Assembly: GCF_029968095.1 (NCBI RefSeq)
Contig: NZ_JASCIR010000016.1
Location: 1 to 64,000 of the forward strand
Origin: Streptomyces solicavernae
GTDB taxonomy: Bacteria; Actinomycetota; Actinomycetes; Streptomycetales; Streptomycetaceae
Direction of reading: 5' to 3'
DNA length: 64,000 nt
Positions 1 to 8,432 of this stretch are shown piece after piece. The notes beneath the pieces are model-generated. The model worked only from the letters and a program-made list of their open reading frames with translations, was not told the DNA's origin and ran no database searches. Each line of letters begins with the position of its first letter. Position 1 is the first letter of the stretch. The translations under genes were made by a program, and so were the position numbers.

Positions 1-2
1 TG

Positions 3-140
3 GGCATGAACCCGCACGAAGCGGGCGCGGCAGTGGCCGAACTCCAGGAACAACTCGCCGCCATCGACGCCACCGCCCAAGCCAACCCCGACACCTGGTG
101 GTCCCTCATCGTCGAACAGATGTGGCACGGACTGTTCTGA
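3..140 (+). CDS. C-terminal end of an unidentified protein (5' truncated by window edge)
   Basis: An open frame runs in from the left edge and stops with TGA at 138-140. It encodes about 45 residues, beginning GMNPHEAGAAVAELQEQL and ending in an aromatic-rich tail (TWWSLIVEQMWHGLF). The first half looks like an amphipathic helix. Codon use fits a streptomycete gene. No family can be named from this fragment. An in-frame ATG at position 6 exists, but nothing shows it is the true start. Confidence 0.45.
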   Translation, partial: GMNPHEAGAAVAELQEQLAAIDATAQANPDTWWSLIVEQMWHGLF

Positions 141-402
141 ACCGGAACCCAACCCCGTACCTGCACTGTGCCCGCACCTCCCCGGCCACGGCCGAACTGC
201 GCGCCGGGCGGCGGCTCGGGGCGCACCCCGACGATGTGCAGCTGTGCGTGGAGCTGGACCGGGTCGACTTCACCAGCCGGATGGGGGGTCGAGGTGGGAT
301 TGGCCGTGCTGCGTCGCTCCGGTGAGGTGACTGGACCGCGCCGCCGAAGCAGGGGAAACCGCCCTCGGCGACAACCGAACGCACCCCTACCGGAGGCACA
401 AC
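141..402. other. Intergenic stretch with a possible frame-shifted coding remnant
   Basis: About 260 bases separate the truncated gene from the next CDS. A plus-strand frame at about 180-290 reads LGAHPDDVQLCVELDRVDF, protein-like with normal third-position GC. It appears to continue in another frame as VEVGLAVLRRSGEV at about 288-330. This would fit a short decayed gene with one frameshift, but no homologous family can be named, and an artefact of GC-rich sequence is possible. Confidence 0.2.
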
Positions 403-741
403 ATGCAGCCCGAGTCGCCCGACCAGCAGCCTGAGCACCGCCCACCCACCACCCCCGAGGAAGCACTCGCCATCTTCCACAGCTGTTACGCCGAGCCGAA
501 GTTGGACGACGGTACGCGCGCCGAGCTTGCCGTGCATGAATTCGACGAGGGCTATCTCGTGTATCCGGTCCTGCCTGCCCTGGCGTACCCGGACGAAGTC
601 CCGCTCAAGGCTGCCGCTCCCGGTGGCGGGAAAGTCGTCGTGTCGAAGGAGAAGGGCAAGACCTACGCCACGCCCAACTTCCCCACCGAGCAGGCGATCG
701 CGCTCTACAAGAAGAACCGTGCCCGCGAGCGCAACAGCTGA
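403..741 (+). CDS. Small hypothetical protein, possibly YrhB/Imm35-like immunity protein
   Basis: A 112-residue soluble protein with an acidic Pro-rich N-terminus (about residues 1-25). A compact domain follows, with YLVYPVLP near residue 51, then GGGKVVVSKEKGKTYATPNF and a C-terminal helix ending LYKKNRARERNS. This layout (aromatic/Pro strand, glycine turn, VVVSKE-G strand, closing helix) resembles YrhB/Imm35-type immunity domains that often sit beside secreted toxins. The T7SS locus next to it would fit an immunity role. The family assignment is from memory of the motif and is weak. The start ATG follows the purine-rich stretch ggaggcacaac, an acceptable ribosome binding site. Confidence 0.5.
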   Translation: MQPESPDQQPEHRPPTTPEEALAIFHSCYAEPKLDDGTRAELAVHEFDEGYLVYPVLPALAYPDEVPLKAAAPGGGKVVVSKEKGKTYATPNFPTEQAIALYKKNRARERNS

Positions 742-768
742 CGCACCACGCGACCTCCGTCGACAGGA

Positions 769-1248
769 TCAGTAGAGCGAGAACCCCCCGCTGTGCCGCC
801 CCTGGCTCTTCTTCGGGCGTTCGCCCTCCTGCGAGTTGCGGGTCTGCCCGTCCCGTCCGTCCTGCCGGTCCGTCCCGTCCCGCCCGCCCTCGTTGCGTGA
901 GTCGCGGCCGGAGTCCTCGTCCGCCTCGGTGTTCCGCAGCCGGTCGCGCTCCTCCTCCGAGGCCGACTCCCACTGGCCGCGCAGCTTCGCGAGGTCGCCG
1001 CCGCCGAAGACCCGGGAGCCCGACGGGTCGTCCACGATGTCCCGCAGCGAGACCCGCCCCGACAGCAGCTTCTTCGCCATCTCCTGCAGCTCGGGGCTCG
1101 CCCCCGGCAAGTCCCTGACCTGGCGGAGCGACGCGTTCAGCGCGCGCTGCTGCTCCGGTTCGAGCGCTTCGTCCCACACGCCCCGCTCGTCATCGGAAGG
1201 GCCTTGCGGGCCACTCGGGTTCGGGGAGTTACCGCCGTGCCTGCCCAT
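769..1248 (-). CDS. Hypothetical hydrophilic protein of the T7SS locus
   Basis: A 159-residue protein with no signal peptide or membrane segment. The start at 1248 (MGRHGGNSPNPSG) is chosen because GGAG lies eight bases upstream; a longer frame is open but lacks a ribosome site and runs into a transposase remnant. A short helical domain (about residues 20-95, with LEPEQQRALNASLRQVRDL and KKLLSGRVSLRDIVDDPSG) is followed by a very polar Arg/Asp/Gly tail with repeats such as GRDGTDRQDGRDGQ. I do not recognise the family. The disordered tail and the location suggest an accessory protein of the neighbouring secretion locus, which is inference only. Confidence 0.6.
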   Translation of the reverse strand: MGRHGGNSPNPSGPQGPSDDERGVWDEALEPEQQRALNASLRQVRDLPGASPELQEMAKKLLSGRVSLRDIVDDPSGSRVFGGGDLAKLRGQWESASEEERDRLRNTEADEDSGRDSRNEGGRDGTDRQDGRDGQTRNSQEGERPKKSQGRHSGGFSLY

Positions 1249-1608
1249 GTCGCTGCTCCTCACTCTCGTCCCGTGCAGTATCGCGCGTACGACCGCGTCC
1301 TGGGCAGTCCGTACGCCAACGATGGCAGCACTGTGACACCCGCACCCGGACGCCCCGACGCCCCGACGGTCTCCCTGATCGACCCGGTCGTCTGCACACA
1401 CAGGGGCATCGGCCGGGACGCCGACGGCTGATGTCGGCGCGGCGGCCGTCAGTTTCGGAGGTCGCCCGGATCCGGCGACGGGGAGCCACATGGTCGTCGA
1501 TGAACACGTACAGTGCCGCCAGAAGGGCGTCCAGGTCAGAAGTCACACTCAGGCCAACGGGCGCCCTTCGCCATGGTCGCGGCCAGCACAGACATCGGAC
1601 TCAATCAT
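1249..1608. other. Gene-free stretch holding an IS remnant
   Basis: These 360 bases contain the transposase fragment annotated separately at 1430-1546 on the minus strand. The rest shows no convincing gene on either strand. No clean terminal inverted repeats or target duplication could be picked out by eye. Confidence 0.5.
1430..1546 (-). pseudogene. Remnant of an IS transposase N-terminus (IS982-like), frameshifted
   Basis: Reading leftward from a GTG at 1546, the translation is MTSDLDALLAALYVFIDDHV, very like the start of streptomycete IS982-type transposases (LDxLLTALYVxIDD). After about 20 residues the similarity jumps to another frame, which continues VAGSGRPPKLT, the next conserved stretch (GRPPxLSDxE) of the same proteins. 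The rest of the transposase is gone. The fragment is therefore a truncated, frameshifted relic. Its presence beside the T7SS edge hints at past rearrangement there. The family call rests on remembered motifs. Confidence 0.55.
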
Positions 1609-3105
1609 CTAGCCCTCGGCGGCGCCGCCCGCCCGTACCCGCTGCTCCTTCTCGTCGGCGTCCGAGCGCATCATGCCGACGACGGTCCCGAAGACCAGCA
1701 GTCCCGCGGACCCGACGATGCCGAGCACCACCCGGCCGGGCAGCGCGAGCGGCAGGGCGAGCAGCACCAGCAGCCCGGCCCAGACAGCGAGGGCCTGCGC
1801 CAGGCGCGGCGGAAGGCTGAGGACCCAGCCGGCGTCCAGGTCCAGCGGGCGTGCCTCGTACGCGGCGTCGACCGCCGTCCCCTGAACACCCGCGCTGCCC
1901 TGCGCCTGCGAGGCCTCGGGGTCGAGGGCACCGTGGACGTACCAGCCGTCGTCGCTGACGAACGCGGCGCCGATACGGTTCGGCCCCTTGCGCCCGCCGG
2001 TGTGGTTCCGCTCCGGGTGCCATACGAGGAACCCCTGCACCCCCATGGCCGCCCGCGCGAGCGAGACGGCGGGCGCGTGCGAGTGGAACTCAACCGTCCC
2101 GGCGTCCGAGGCGAGCAGCAGCGGCCGCGCCCCGTTGTCACCGCTCGCGAACCCACCGGTGATCCGGACGCGCAGCACGGACTCGTCGCCGCGCAGCTCC
2201 CTCGGGTACCGCTCGTCGCGCCGGGCCGTCGCGGCGAAGCCGATCAGCGTGGCCACCAGGCCGAGGGCGGGCAGCGCGAAGATGCCGGTCCACCAATTGC
2301 TGAGCGCACGCCCGTTCACCTGCCGCTCGACGAGGGCTCGTTCGTTGTCCCCGATCGCACCGAGCTGCGGCTCCTCGGGGGCGTACGCGACAAACGCCCG
2401 CGCCCCTGCGGTGCACTCGTCCGCCCACTCGGAACGGAACTCGGCACGCGTGCCGGGCCCGTTCCCGTCGGCCGGTGGCAGCGTGACCGTCGAGGTGCAG
2501 AAGTACGTGCTGCCGTTCTTGTGCTCGTCCTCCTCGACATTTCGTACGGACTCCACGCGCAGTTCGCGTACGACGTGACCGGCGGCCACCAGATCGGCGG
2601 CCTTGCCTTCGAGCACTGGGCTGCCGACGCCGAGCGCGAGCGGCGCGAGAGCCACCAGGAACCCGGCGACGGCGCTCAACGCCTCACGCCTGCGCCAACT
2701 ACCCAGCCCCGCCAGGCGACCGGGCAGCGCACCGGCGCGCGCCGCGGGCACGGCGGCAGCTTGGATCAGGCCACGGTGCACGGCCGGACGGTCCGGGCGG
2801 CCGGCGTTGCGGCGTACGAGCATGCCGCAGGCGGTACAGCAGGCCGCGATCAGCGCGGCCACGAGCACGAGGACGTTCCGCAACAGCGAGGCCTGCAGGA
2901 ACAACCAGGCAGCGAACAGCAGGAGAAGGGCGGCGACAGCGGTCCAGCCGATCGGACCACCGAGACGAACGGCCTTGTCCGTGGCGGGCGGAGGCTGCGA
3001 CTCGTTCACCATCACGTACTCGCTCTCGTTTCCGCTCTCGTTCCCGCTGCCGCTGCCCCTGCCGCTGCTGTTGCTGTTGCCGTTGCCGTTGCCGTTGCCG
3101 TTCAC
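1609..3105 (-). CDS. Multi-pass membrane protein of the T7SS locus, function unknown
   Basis: A 498-residue membrane protein. A Gly/Asn/Ser-rich low-complexity head (about residues 1-29, from a ccgttg hexamer run in the DNA) precedes two adjacent hydrophobic helices (IGWTAVAALLLLFAAWLFL and the segment after it). A further helix lies at about residue 145, then an extracytoplasmic-looking domain with paired cysteines (YFCTS...DEC), another helix (FALPALGLVATLIGFAA) and two C-terminal helices. The GTG start overlaps the stop of the upstream gene (GTGA), suggesting translational coupling. An ATG at 3012 would drop the low-complexity head. Family unknown; the linkage to the WXG gene upstream suggests it works with that product. 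Confidence 0.6.
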   Translation of the reverse strand: MNGNGNGNGNSNSSGRGSGSGNESGNESEYVMVNESQPPPATDKAVRLGGPIGWTAVAALLLLFAAWLFLQASLLRNVLVLVAALIAACCTACGMLVRRNAGRPDRPAVHRGLIQAAAVPAARAGALPGRLAGLGSWRRREALSAVAGFLVALAPLALGVGSPVLEGKAADLVAAGHVVRELRVESVRNVEEDEHKNGSTYFCTSTVTLPPADGNGPGTRAEFRSEWADECTAGARAFVAYAPEEPQLGAIGDNERALVERQVNGRALSNWWTGIFALPALGLVATLIGFAATARRDERYPRELRGDESVLRVRITGGFASGDNGARPLLLASDAGTVEFHSHAPAVSLARAAMGVQGFLVWHPERNHTGGRKGPNRIGAAFVSDDGWYVHGALDPEASQAQGSAGVQGTAVDAAYEARPLDLDAGWVLSLPPRLAQALAVWAGLLVLLALPLALPGRVVLGIVGSAGLLVFGTVVGMMRSDADEKEQRVRAGGAAEG

Positions 3106-4430
3106 CCGAAATCATCCACCAGGCTCGTGTTGTTGGCGTGGCCCCGGAGTTGGTCGGCAGTCTTCTGCTGGTCCTCTTCGAGGTCGTCCTCAAGGCTGTC
3201 GGCTTCCTTCATCCGGTTGCCGGCGACGCCGAACTCCTGGCCAATGCGGCTTCCCGCCGCTTCGTCGCGAAGGGTCTCGCGCTGCTGGTCCGTGAGCTGG
3301 TCGGGGCTGCTGTCGGAGGTGCCGCTGCCTTCGGCGCCGGAACTGCCGTCACCGCTGTTGCCACTGTTGCCGTTGGCTCCGGAGCCACCTGAGCCGTCCC
3401 CAGATCCACTCCCTGTCCCGCTCCCGGAACCGCCGCTCCCGGACTCACCGCTCCCGGAACCACTGCTCCCGCCTTCGCCGCCCGACGTACCGCCCCCGGA
3501 CGCTCCATCACCGGCTGCTCCATCACTGGCGGCCCCGTCCGCGCCACCGCTGGAGCCATGGGTGACGCCACCGCCAACGCCGCCGCCCGCACCTGAGGCC
3601 GCCGCTCCGATCAGCGCCTGCGACCAATCGAATTCGTCGTCCTTGTCGGCCCAGGGGCCGGAGGCGTTGGCCGCGTCGCCCAGGATGCTGCCGGAGGCGC
3701 CGCCCGCGACACCGATGCCGATCGATTCCCCGATGCCACCGCCCAGCCGGCCACCGAGAGCGAGGTCAGCGACCTTCCCCATGCCGGCTCCGGCGACACC
3801 GCCGACCAGGTTGTTCTCCCACTCGGGGCCCTTGCCGCTGAGCATGCTGGTGGCGACGCCGTTGCCGAACTCGATGCCCGTACGCCCGGCGAACGCGAAG
3901 ACATGGCCCCAGCCCTTGATGTTCCGCAGCTTCTGGAACCACTGGGCGATGGTGGCCAGAATGCGGCCGAGGCGGGCCGCGGCGGCAGTCGCCTGCCCCG
4001 CGAGCCGCGCGGCATTCGCCGCACCCGCGGCGGCGGAGAATCCGAGCGTGATGAACGAGGTGGCCACGGAGACACCGATCGTGACGCCGATCTCCAGATA
4101 GATCTGGTGGATCTCGTCGTTGATCTCCTCGATCTTGTCTGCCGCTTCGTTCAGCCCCTTCTTGGCCTCTTCAAAGGACGGCTGAGCCTCCTCGACCGAT
4201 TTCTTGATCTCGCCCCAGTGGAGGAGAAACGCATCGGCGGCAGGCCCATACCACTGGCTCCCGGTCGCTTCCCGGACCGCCTTGTCCACGTGCACGACGA
4301 ACTTGTCGAGCGCCTCCCCCATGTCGCCCCACGCCTTCGCGGCATCGCGCAGCACATCGGGCTCGCCACCGGGATTGACAAGCTCAAGCCCGGCTTCGTA
4401 AACCTTCTCGGCAACCGACTCGTCGCTCAC
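3102..4430 (-). CDS. WXG100-type protein with long Gly/Ser-rich C-terminal region
   Basis: A 442-residue protein. Residues about 1-110 form a WXG-like helical hairpin: long helices separated by the turn SQWYGPAADAF (a W-Y-G variant), typical of T7SS substrates. A hydrophobic region at about 110-260 (GVTIGVSVATSFITLGFSAA and Gly-rich helices) could insert in a membrane. A low-complexity Gly/Ser region (about 275-370) and a charged tail follow. No recognisable toxin domain closes the protein. The GTG start overlaps the stop of the small WXG-like gene upstream (GTGA), and its own stop overlaps the next gene, so three genes form a coupled unit. A secreted or surface-assembled T7SS substrate is the best guess. 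Confidence 0.65.
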   Translation of the reverse strand: MSDESVAEKVYEAGLELVNPGGEPDVLRDAAKAWGDMGEALDKFVVHVDKAVREATGSQWYGPAADAFLLHWGEIKKSVEEAQPSFEEAKKGLNEAADKIEEINDEIHQIYLEIGVTIGVSVATSFITLGFSAAAGAANAARLAGQATAAAARLGRILATIAQWFQKLRNIKGWGHVFAFAGRTGIEFGNGVATSMLSGKGPEWENNLVGGVAGAGMGKVADLALGGRLGGGIGESIGIGVAGGASGSILGDAANASGPWADKDDEFDWSQALIGAAASGAGGGVGGGVTHGSSGGADGAASDGAAGDGASGGGTSGGEGGSSGSGSGESGSGGSGSGTGSGSGDGSGGSGANGNSGNSGDGSSGAEGSGTSDSSPDQLTDQQRETLRDEAAGSRIGQEFGVAGNRMKEADSLEDDLEEDQQKTADQLRGHANNTSLVDDFG

Positions 4431-4750
4431 TGGCCGCCTCCCTTGAACTGCTCCTCGATCGCCTTGTCGGCGGCCGCGGAGTTGTGGGAGTTCTTGTCGA
4501 GGTTGTCGCCAACGGCGTACGCGTGCTCCTGGAGCCCCTCGATCGCCTTGGTCATCGCCTCCGCCAACTCGATGTAGGCGGAGGTCACTTCTTCGGACTC
4601 GGTGAGAAACCCGAACCCGTCATGGATGGCCTCGCTGTCCGTCTTGGGCTTGAACTTCGCCAACTGCTCGCCCAGCAGGTCCGCTTCACGCGAGAAGGCG
4701 CCGCTCAGCTTCTCCAACGCGTTGTGGCCGATGTAGAACTCGTCCGTCAC
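4427..4750 (-). CDS. Small WXG100/EspC-like partner protein
   Basis: A 107-residue helical protein (MTDEFYIGHNALEKLSGAF..., ending EEQFKGGGQ). The size, the two-helix pattern and the position immediately before a WXG-type large protein match the small EspC/WXG100-like partners of T7SS substrates. No exact W-x-G is present in the turn (GFGFLTESEEV instead). I chose the GTG at 4750 because GGGGGA lies ten bases upstream; a longer in-frame extension lacks a comparable site and reads as non-protein sequence. Its stop overlaps the next start (GTGA). The likely role is to pair with the 442-residue protein for recognition by the secretion machine. Confidence 0.6.
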   Translation of the reverse strand: MTDEFYIGHNALEKLSGAFSREADLLGEQLAKFKPKTDSEAIHDGFGFLTESEEVTSAYIELAEAMTKAIEGLQEHAYAVGDNLDKNSHNSAAADKAIEEQFKGGGQ

Positions 4751-5065
4751 TTGCCCCAGATCCCCCTGCGTCCATGGTTCCACCGTACGAATGCACCCAC
4801 CGCGAAGCCGCAGGGCGGCACCCCACACGACGCGGCGGCTGCGTGAAACTACCGCCCAGCCCAAGGGATTTGACCGTTCCGTTACCCACAGCGACCTACC
4901 CGCCGCTACCGGTGCAAGATCTCCACACCACACACAGGAGCACATGTCGCAAGCTGGGCGAAGGGGGCGTCGTCCGCGGCGTCCAACCGCCACGGGACAT
5001 CGACTGGACGCACTGGTGGGCAGCGACATATGCCGCTGCCCACCGGTCAGTTCACAGAACCAGGT
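4751..5065. other. Intergenic region: terminator plus probable promoter of the small WXG operon
   Basis: This 315-base gap lies between two minus-strand transcription units. It contains the hairpin at 5015-5044 that should end the upstream unit, and must hold the promoter for the three-gene WXG unit starting at 4750. I could not pick out a convincing -35/-10 pair. Overlapping open frames on the plus strand have no ribosome site and look like chance. Confidence 0.5.
5015..5044 (-). terminator. Hairpin terminator after the beta-propeller gene
   Basis: A perfect 11-base stem (ggtgggcagcg / cgctgcccacc) with an 8-base loop lies about 20 bases downstream of the stop of the minus-strand gene ending at 5066. 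There is no clear T-run, as is usual in Streptomyces. Confidence 0.65.
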
Positions 5066-6595
5066 TCACTGTTTCTTGCCTGGCAACGCCACGAGCGCGT
5101 AGGAGTCCGCAGACGTCGACAGGCTGCCTTCGATGCTCGACACGTACACACGGTCCGCGTTCCAGAACGGCTGTGCAGTCGCACTCAGTGACTCCTGCAC
5201 GCCGTCGGCGTATTCGAGAACCGTCTTCTTGGCCCCGTCCTTCGCCGAGAACTCGACGAGCCTGGGTGGATCCGAGGCGCGGTCCTCGTACGCGAGGATA
5301 CGATCCTTGCTGCCCGTGTGCAGCGGGAACAGGTTGATCACCTTCTCCGGCTTGGTCTTCCAGAGCTGTTTGCCGGTGTTGAGGTCGAAAGCGATCATCG
5401 ACTGGCGGCCGCCTTCGTAATCGCCCGGGTCGCTGCCCGACATCACGAAGATATTGCCGACACTCGTTACCGTCCTCAGTGGACTGCCGCTCTTGGCCCA
5501 GGTGCCGTAGCTGCTGATGGCCTCGCCGCCTTCGAACTTGGCCAGCGTACGGCCGGTGTTCTCATCCACCGACACCAGGCCCTTGGACCCGTTCTGGATG
5601 ACGAGCGGCGATGTCGAGTACACGCTCATTTTTTCCGCCTGCTCGCTGGGGAATTTCTCCATCCACTTGGACTCGCCCGTGGCCGGGTCGATGAGGGCTA
5701 CATCCTTCCACCACCGCTCGGTGTCCTTGAAGGCATCTCCGGCATAGCAGGAACGAATCCAGATCAGGTTCTGCCCGCCCGTGTACGAGACCTTTTCGCA
5801 GTCCTTGTTGAGAGGCTTGCCCGCATCCCACGCGACGCTTCCGTCGGAGACCTTCAGCGCCCGCAGCTCCTTGCTTGTTTGAACGACGACGACCTCGCCT
5901 GCACGGGCGACGGACAGGTTGAGGTCACCCGGCGCATCTGCCTTGGCCTTGAACTCCTTGTGCCACAGTTCCTCGCCGGAATTCAGGTCATACGCAACCA
6001 CGCCGTCGCACGACTCCGTCAACCCGTCCGTGGTCGACGCGCCGTAGGCGACCACGCCGATGTCCCCGGAGGATTGAGCAGGCGCGATGCAAGGAACATT
6101 GCCGGAGCCTGGCAGCGGCTTGGCCCAGAGGCGCTTGCCCGTCTGCTTGTTGAATGCCTTCACACCGCCGGCCCAGGTCTGAACGACGGCCTTGTCCGTG
6201 AACCATGTTCCGTCCACCTCGTCGACGGTGGACAGCGCTTCGGCATCGGTGGGAACGCTCCAGTACGGTTCGGCACTGGAGTTGCCGAGGAGGAACCAGG
6301 CCGCACCACCCGCGCCACCGAGCAGCAGGAGGGCGACGACCAGAACCACAACCAGGCCGGCCTTGCTCTTCTTTCGCGGCTGTGCGGGCGGCACAGGCCC
6401 CGGCGCTCCGGGGAACTGGTGCCCCTGCCCAGGAGCCGGCTGCTGGTACCCGTACGCCTGCTGCGGCTGCGGCGGCACACCGGGCTGCGCGTAGGTGCCC
6501 GGCGGCGGTGTGGAGGGGACCTGCTGAGGCGGAGGAGGCGGGAAAGGCTGCTGCCCGTGGGGATTCATTCCCGGAGTAGGCCCATTGGTGCTCAT
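5066..6595 (-). CDS. Membrane-anchored PQQ-type beta-propeller protein
   Basis: A 509-residue type II membrane protein. A Pro/Gln-rich cytosolic head (about residues 1-75) leads to basic residues PRKKSKAG, one transmembrane helix (LVVVLVVALLLLGGAGGAAWFLL, about 80-103) and a large extracytoplasmic domain. That domain has repeated propeller blades of the PQQ-like type: FNKQTGKRLWAK, YDLNSGEELWHK, IDPATGESKW and FDLNTGKQLWKT, each with the D/N-x-x-T/S-G-x-x-L/K-W signature. Such proteins often act as extracellular scaffolds or sensors rather than quinoprotein enzymes. Its ATG overlaps the stop of the metallopeptidase gene upstream (ATGA), and the two proteins share the same head-TM-exodomain design, which suggests joint function. 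Confidence 0.8.
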   Translation of the reverse strand: MSTNGPTPGMNPHGQQPFPPPPPQQVPSTPPPGTYAQPGVPPQPQQAYGYQQPAPGQGHQFPGAPGPVPPAQPRKKSKAGLVVVLVVALLLLGGAGGAAWFLLGNSSAEPYWSVPTDAEALSTVDEVDGTWFTDKAVVQTWAGGVKAFNKQTGKRLWAKPLPGSGNVPCIAPAQSSGDIGVVAYGASTTDGLTESCDGVVAYDLNSGEELWHKEFKAKADAPGDLNLSVARAGEVVVVQTSKELRALKVSDGSVAWDAGKPLNKDCEKVSYTGGQNLIWIRSCYAGDAFKDTERWWKDVALIDPATGESKWMEKFPSEQAEKMSVYSTSPLVIQNGSKGLVSVDENTGRTLAKFEGGEAISSYGTWAKSGSPLRTVTSVGNIFVMSGSDPGDYEGGRQSMIAFDLNTGKQLWKTKPEKVINLFPLHTGSKDRILAYEDRASDPPRLVEFSAKDGAKKTVLEYADGVQESLSATAQPFWNADRVYVSSIEGSLSTSADSYALVALPGKKQ

Positions 6596-8166
6596 CAGAG
6601 CTTGCTCCTCACGTACTCGGCCCAGGCGGCCTCGAATTCCTGCTTGCCCATACCGGTGGCGTTCTGCAGCTGCTGATCGATGTTCTTCGGCTTCTGGTAA
6701 TGAGCGGCCACGAAGCCGAGCGCGGCTTCTTCACCTGCCTTGTCGGCGATGAACTTAATGGCCAGATAGCTCAGGGCATAGTTGGCGCCGACCGAGTTCG
6801 CCATCTCGAAGTCGTCATCCGGGAGCTTGCCGTCGAAGTTGAGGTCCTCGGTTCCCGACTTCACCGACCACTCGGCGTACTCCCGGTCTCCTCGAAGTCC
6901 GAAATACTCCCCGAAGCCCTCGGCCACCCAGGTGCGAACGGAGTTGTCACCCGGCCCGAAGGCGGTGTAGGTGCCCAGGTCAAGGGGCTGCACCAGAGCG
7001 TGAGCGATCTCGTGACGTGAGACGGCGGCTACGCCACGCTTCCACGCGGAACCCTTGAACTGGGTGGAGGAGGTATCGATCTTGATGCGAGCACCCCCGT
7101 AGTCGAGCTTCTCGTCCTTCCCTCCGCGGAAGTTCTCGTTGAAGGCCGGCATGGGAACGCTCTGACCCGCGTCATAGCCGACGTCGTCCTTGGAGGCGTT
7201 GTAGAGCTCGATGTACTTCTTCCGGTCCGGTTCCAGAATGACGAGGAACGAGTTGGGAGTATTCTCCGTGCCCGGCCCCTTCGACTTCCACAGAGAAAGG
7301 TCGGACTTGGCGGCCCGGTCAACGATCGGCGCATAGCGGCCGATCGAAGCGGAATTCTTCTTGTCTCCGATGATGATGGAGTTCTGGCCGCGCTTGACGT
7401 ACATGTCGTCGTACACATCCCACGGCGCAGGGTAGAAGACTGCCGATTTCGTGCCGTACGCGGAAGGTGAACCGCCGACCTCGGTGATGCGAGGCTCGTC
7501 GTCAGCGGTCTCCTTGGAAATGGTCCATCGATACCATTCAGACACGGGGCGAACGTCAACACCCTTGATCTGATGCACAAATGCGATGTCGAGGCTGACG
7601 GACACATCGTCCGAACCGTACTCGTCCGTGCCGCTACCGGTCTGCTTGATGACCTTGTACTTGGCCTCTTCGAGGGGCAGCTTGCGGAGGTTCTTGAAGA
7701 TCTTCCGCTGAGTGTCTTTCGCCTTGCCGGTGAACGGAGCCAGGTACTCCTCCTCGTCTCCGCCGGCAAGCGCTTTGGTGCGACCGACGAGCAGCGAGGC
7801 GATCTCCTCGTCGCTGACGATCTCCTCGCCGCCACTTTCGTCGGTGGCCGACATGGAAGCGCCACCGAGTGTCTGATACAGGGCGAGACCACCCACGCCG
7901 AAGACAGCCAGTACCGCTACGACCACCAGGCCGATGACGACGCGCTTGAAGCCCTTGCCGTCACCGGAATCCCCCGGAGGCGTCGGCGGGGCGGGCGGCG
8001 GCTGTTGCCAACCTTGTTGCGGGTAGGGACCGTTGCCCTGAACTGGTTGGCCGTGTTGCGGAGTTGGAGTGGCGTAGCCCCCAACATTTCCCGGATTGCC
8101 CTGATATCCCGGATTTACGGGCCCAGTTGAATTTCCCGACCCATGGGGCGGCGGCGGATAGGACAT
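6595..8166 (-). CDS. Membrane-anchored gluzincin-type metallopeptidase
   Basis: A 523-residue type II membrane protein. A Pro/Gly/Gln-rich cytosolic head (about 1-85) is followed by one transmembrane helix (VVIGLVVVAVLAVFGVGGLAL) and an exodomain of about 400 residues. Near residue 385 the sequence SRHEIAHALV carries HExxH, and about 27 residues later WVAEGFGEYF resembles the Glu-ligand motif of gluzincins (NEGFAxYF in M1 peptidases). A zinc peptidase acting outside the membrane is likely; the substrate is unknown. The start at 8166 (MSYPPPP) has GGGGAG close upstream, better than an upstream in-frame alternative. It is coupled to the beta-propeller gene (ATGA). Confidence 0.75.
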   Translation of the reverse strand: MSYPPPPHGSGNSTGPVNPGYQGNPGNVGGYATPTPQHGQPVQGNGPYPQQGWQQPPPAPPTPPGDSGDGKGFKRVVIGLVVVAVLAVFGVGGLALYQTLGGASMSATDESGGEEIVSDEEIASLLVGRTKALAGGDEEEYLAPFTGKAKDTQRKIFKNLRKLPLEEAKYKVIKQTGSGTDEYGSDDVSVSLDIAFVHQIKGVDVRPVSEWYRWTISKETADDEPRITEVGGSPSAYGTKSAVFYPAPWDVYDDMYVKRGQNSIIIGDKKNSASIGRYAPIVDRAAKSDLSLWKSKGPGTENTPNSFLVILEPDRKKYIELYNASKDDVGYDAGQSVPMPAFNENFRGGKDEKLDYGGARIKIDTSSTQFKGSAWKRGVAAVSRHEIAHALVQPLDLGTYTAFGPGDNSVRTWVAEGFGEYFGLRGDREYAEWSVKSGTEDLNFDGKLPDDDFEMANSVGANYALSYLAIKFIADKAGEEAALGFVAAHYQKPKNIDQQLQNATGMGKQEFEAAWAEYVRSKL

Positions 8167-8432
8167 GACTCCCCTCGGACAGCAAGCTGTGGACGAGGGA
8201 CCGTCAAGCGACATTCCACACGCAGACGTGGGACAGCAACTCGGCAGACCTCACGATGAAGTCACGGCCGCGGGAGCCCGGCGAATACCGCTCGCCCCTC
8301 CCGCGACTCCCTCCCCGATGACATCAGCACACCCTACAAGCTTCGCGACAGCAAGGGCCGAGGGGGCCGTGCGAGTACCGTGCAGGAGTTGCGCTCAATC
8401 AACGCAAACACGGCAACCTCGCACGGCCCACC

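Noticed and set aside
3102..4430. C-terminal toxin domain in the large WXG protein
   Set aside because: The C-terminus is Gly/Ser low complexity followed by a charged helical tail without any recognisable nuclease, ADP-ribosyl or other toxin motif.
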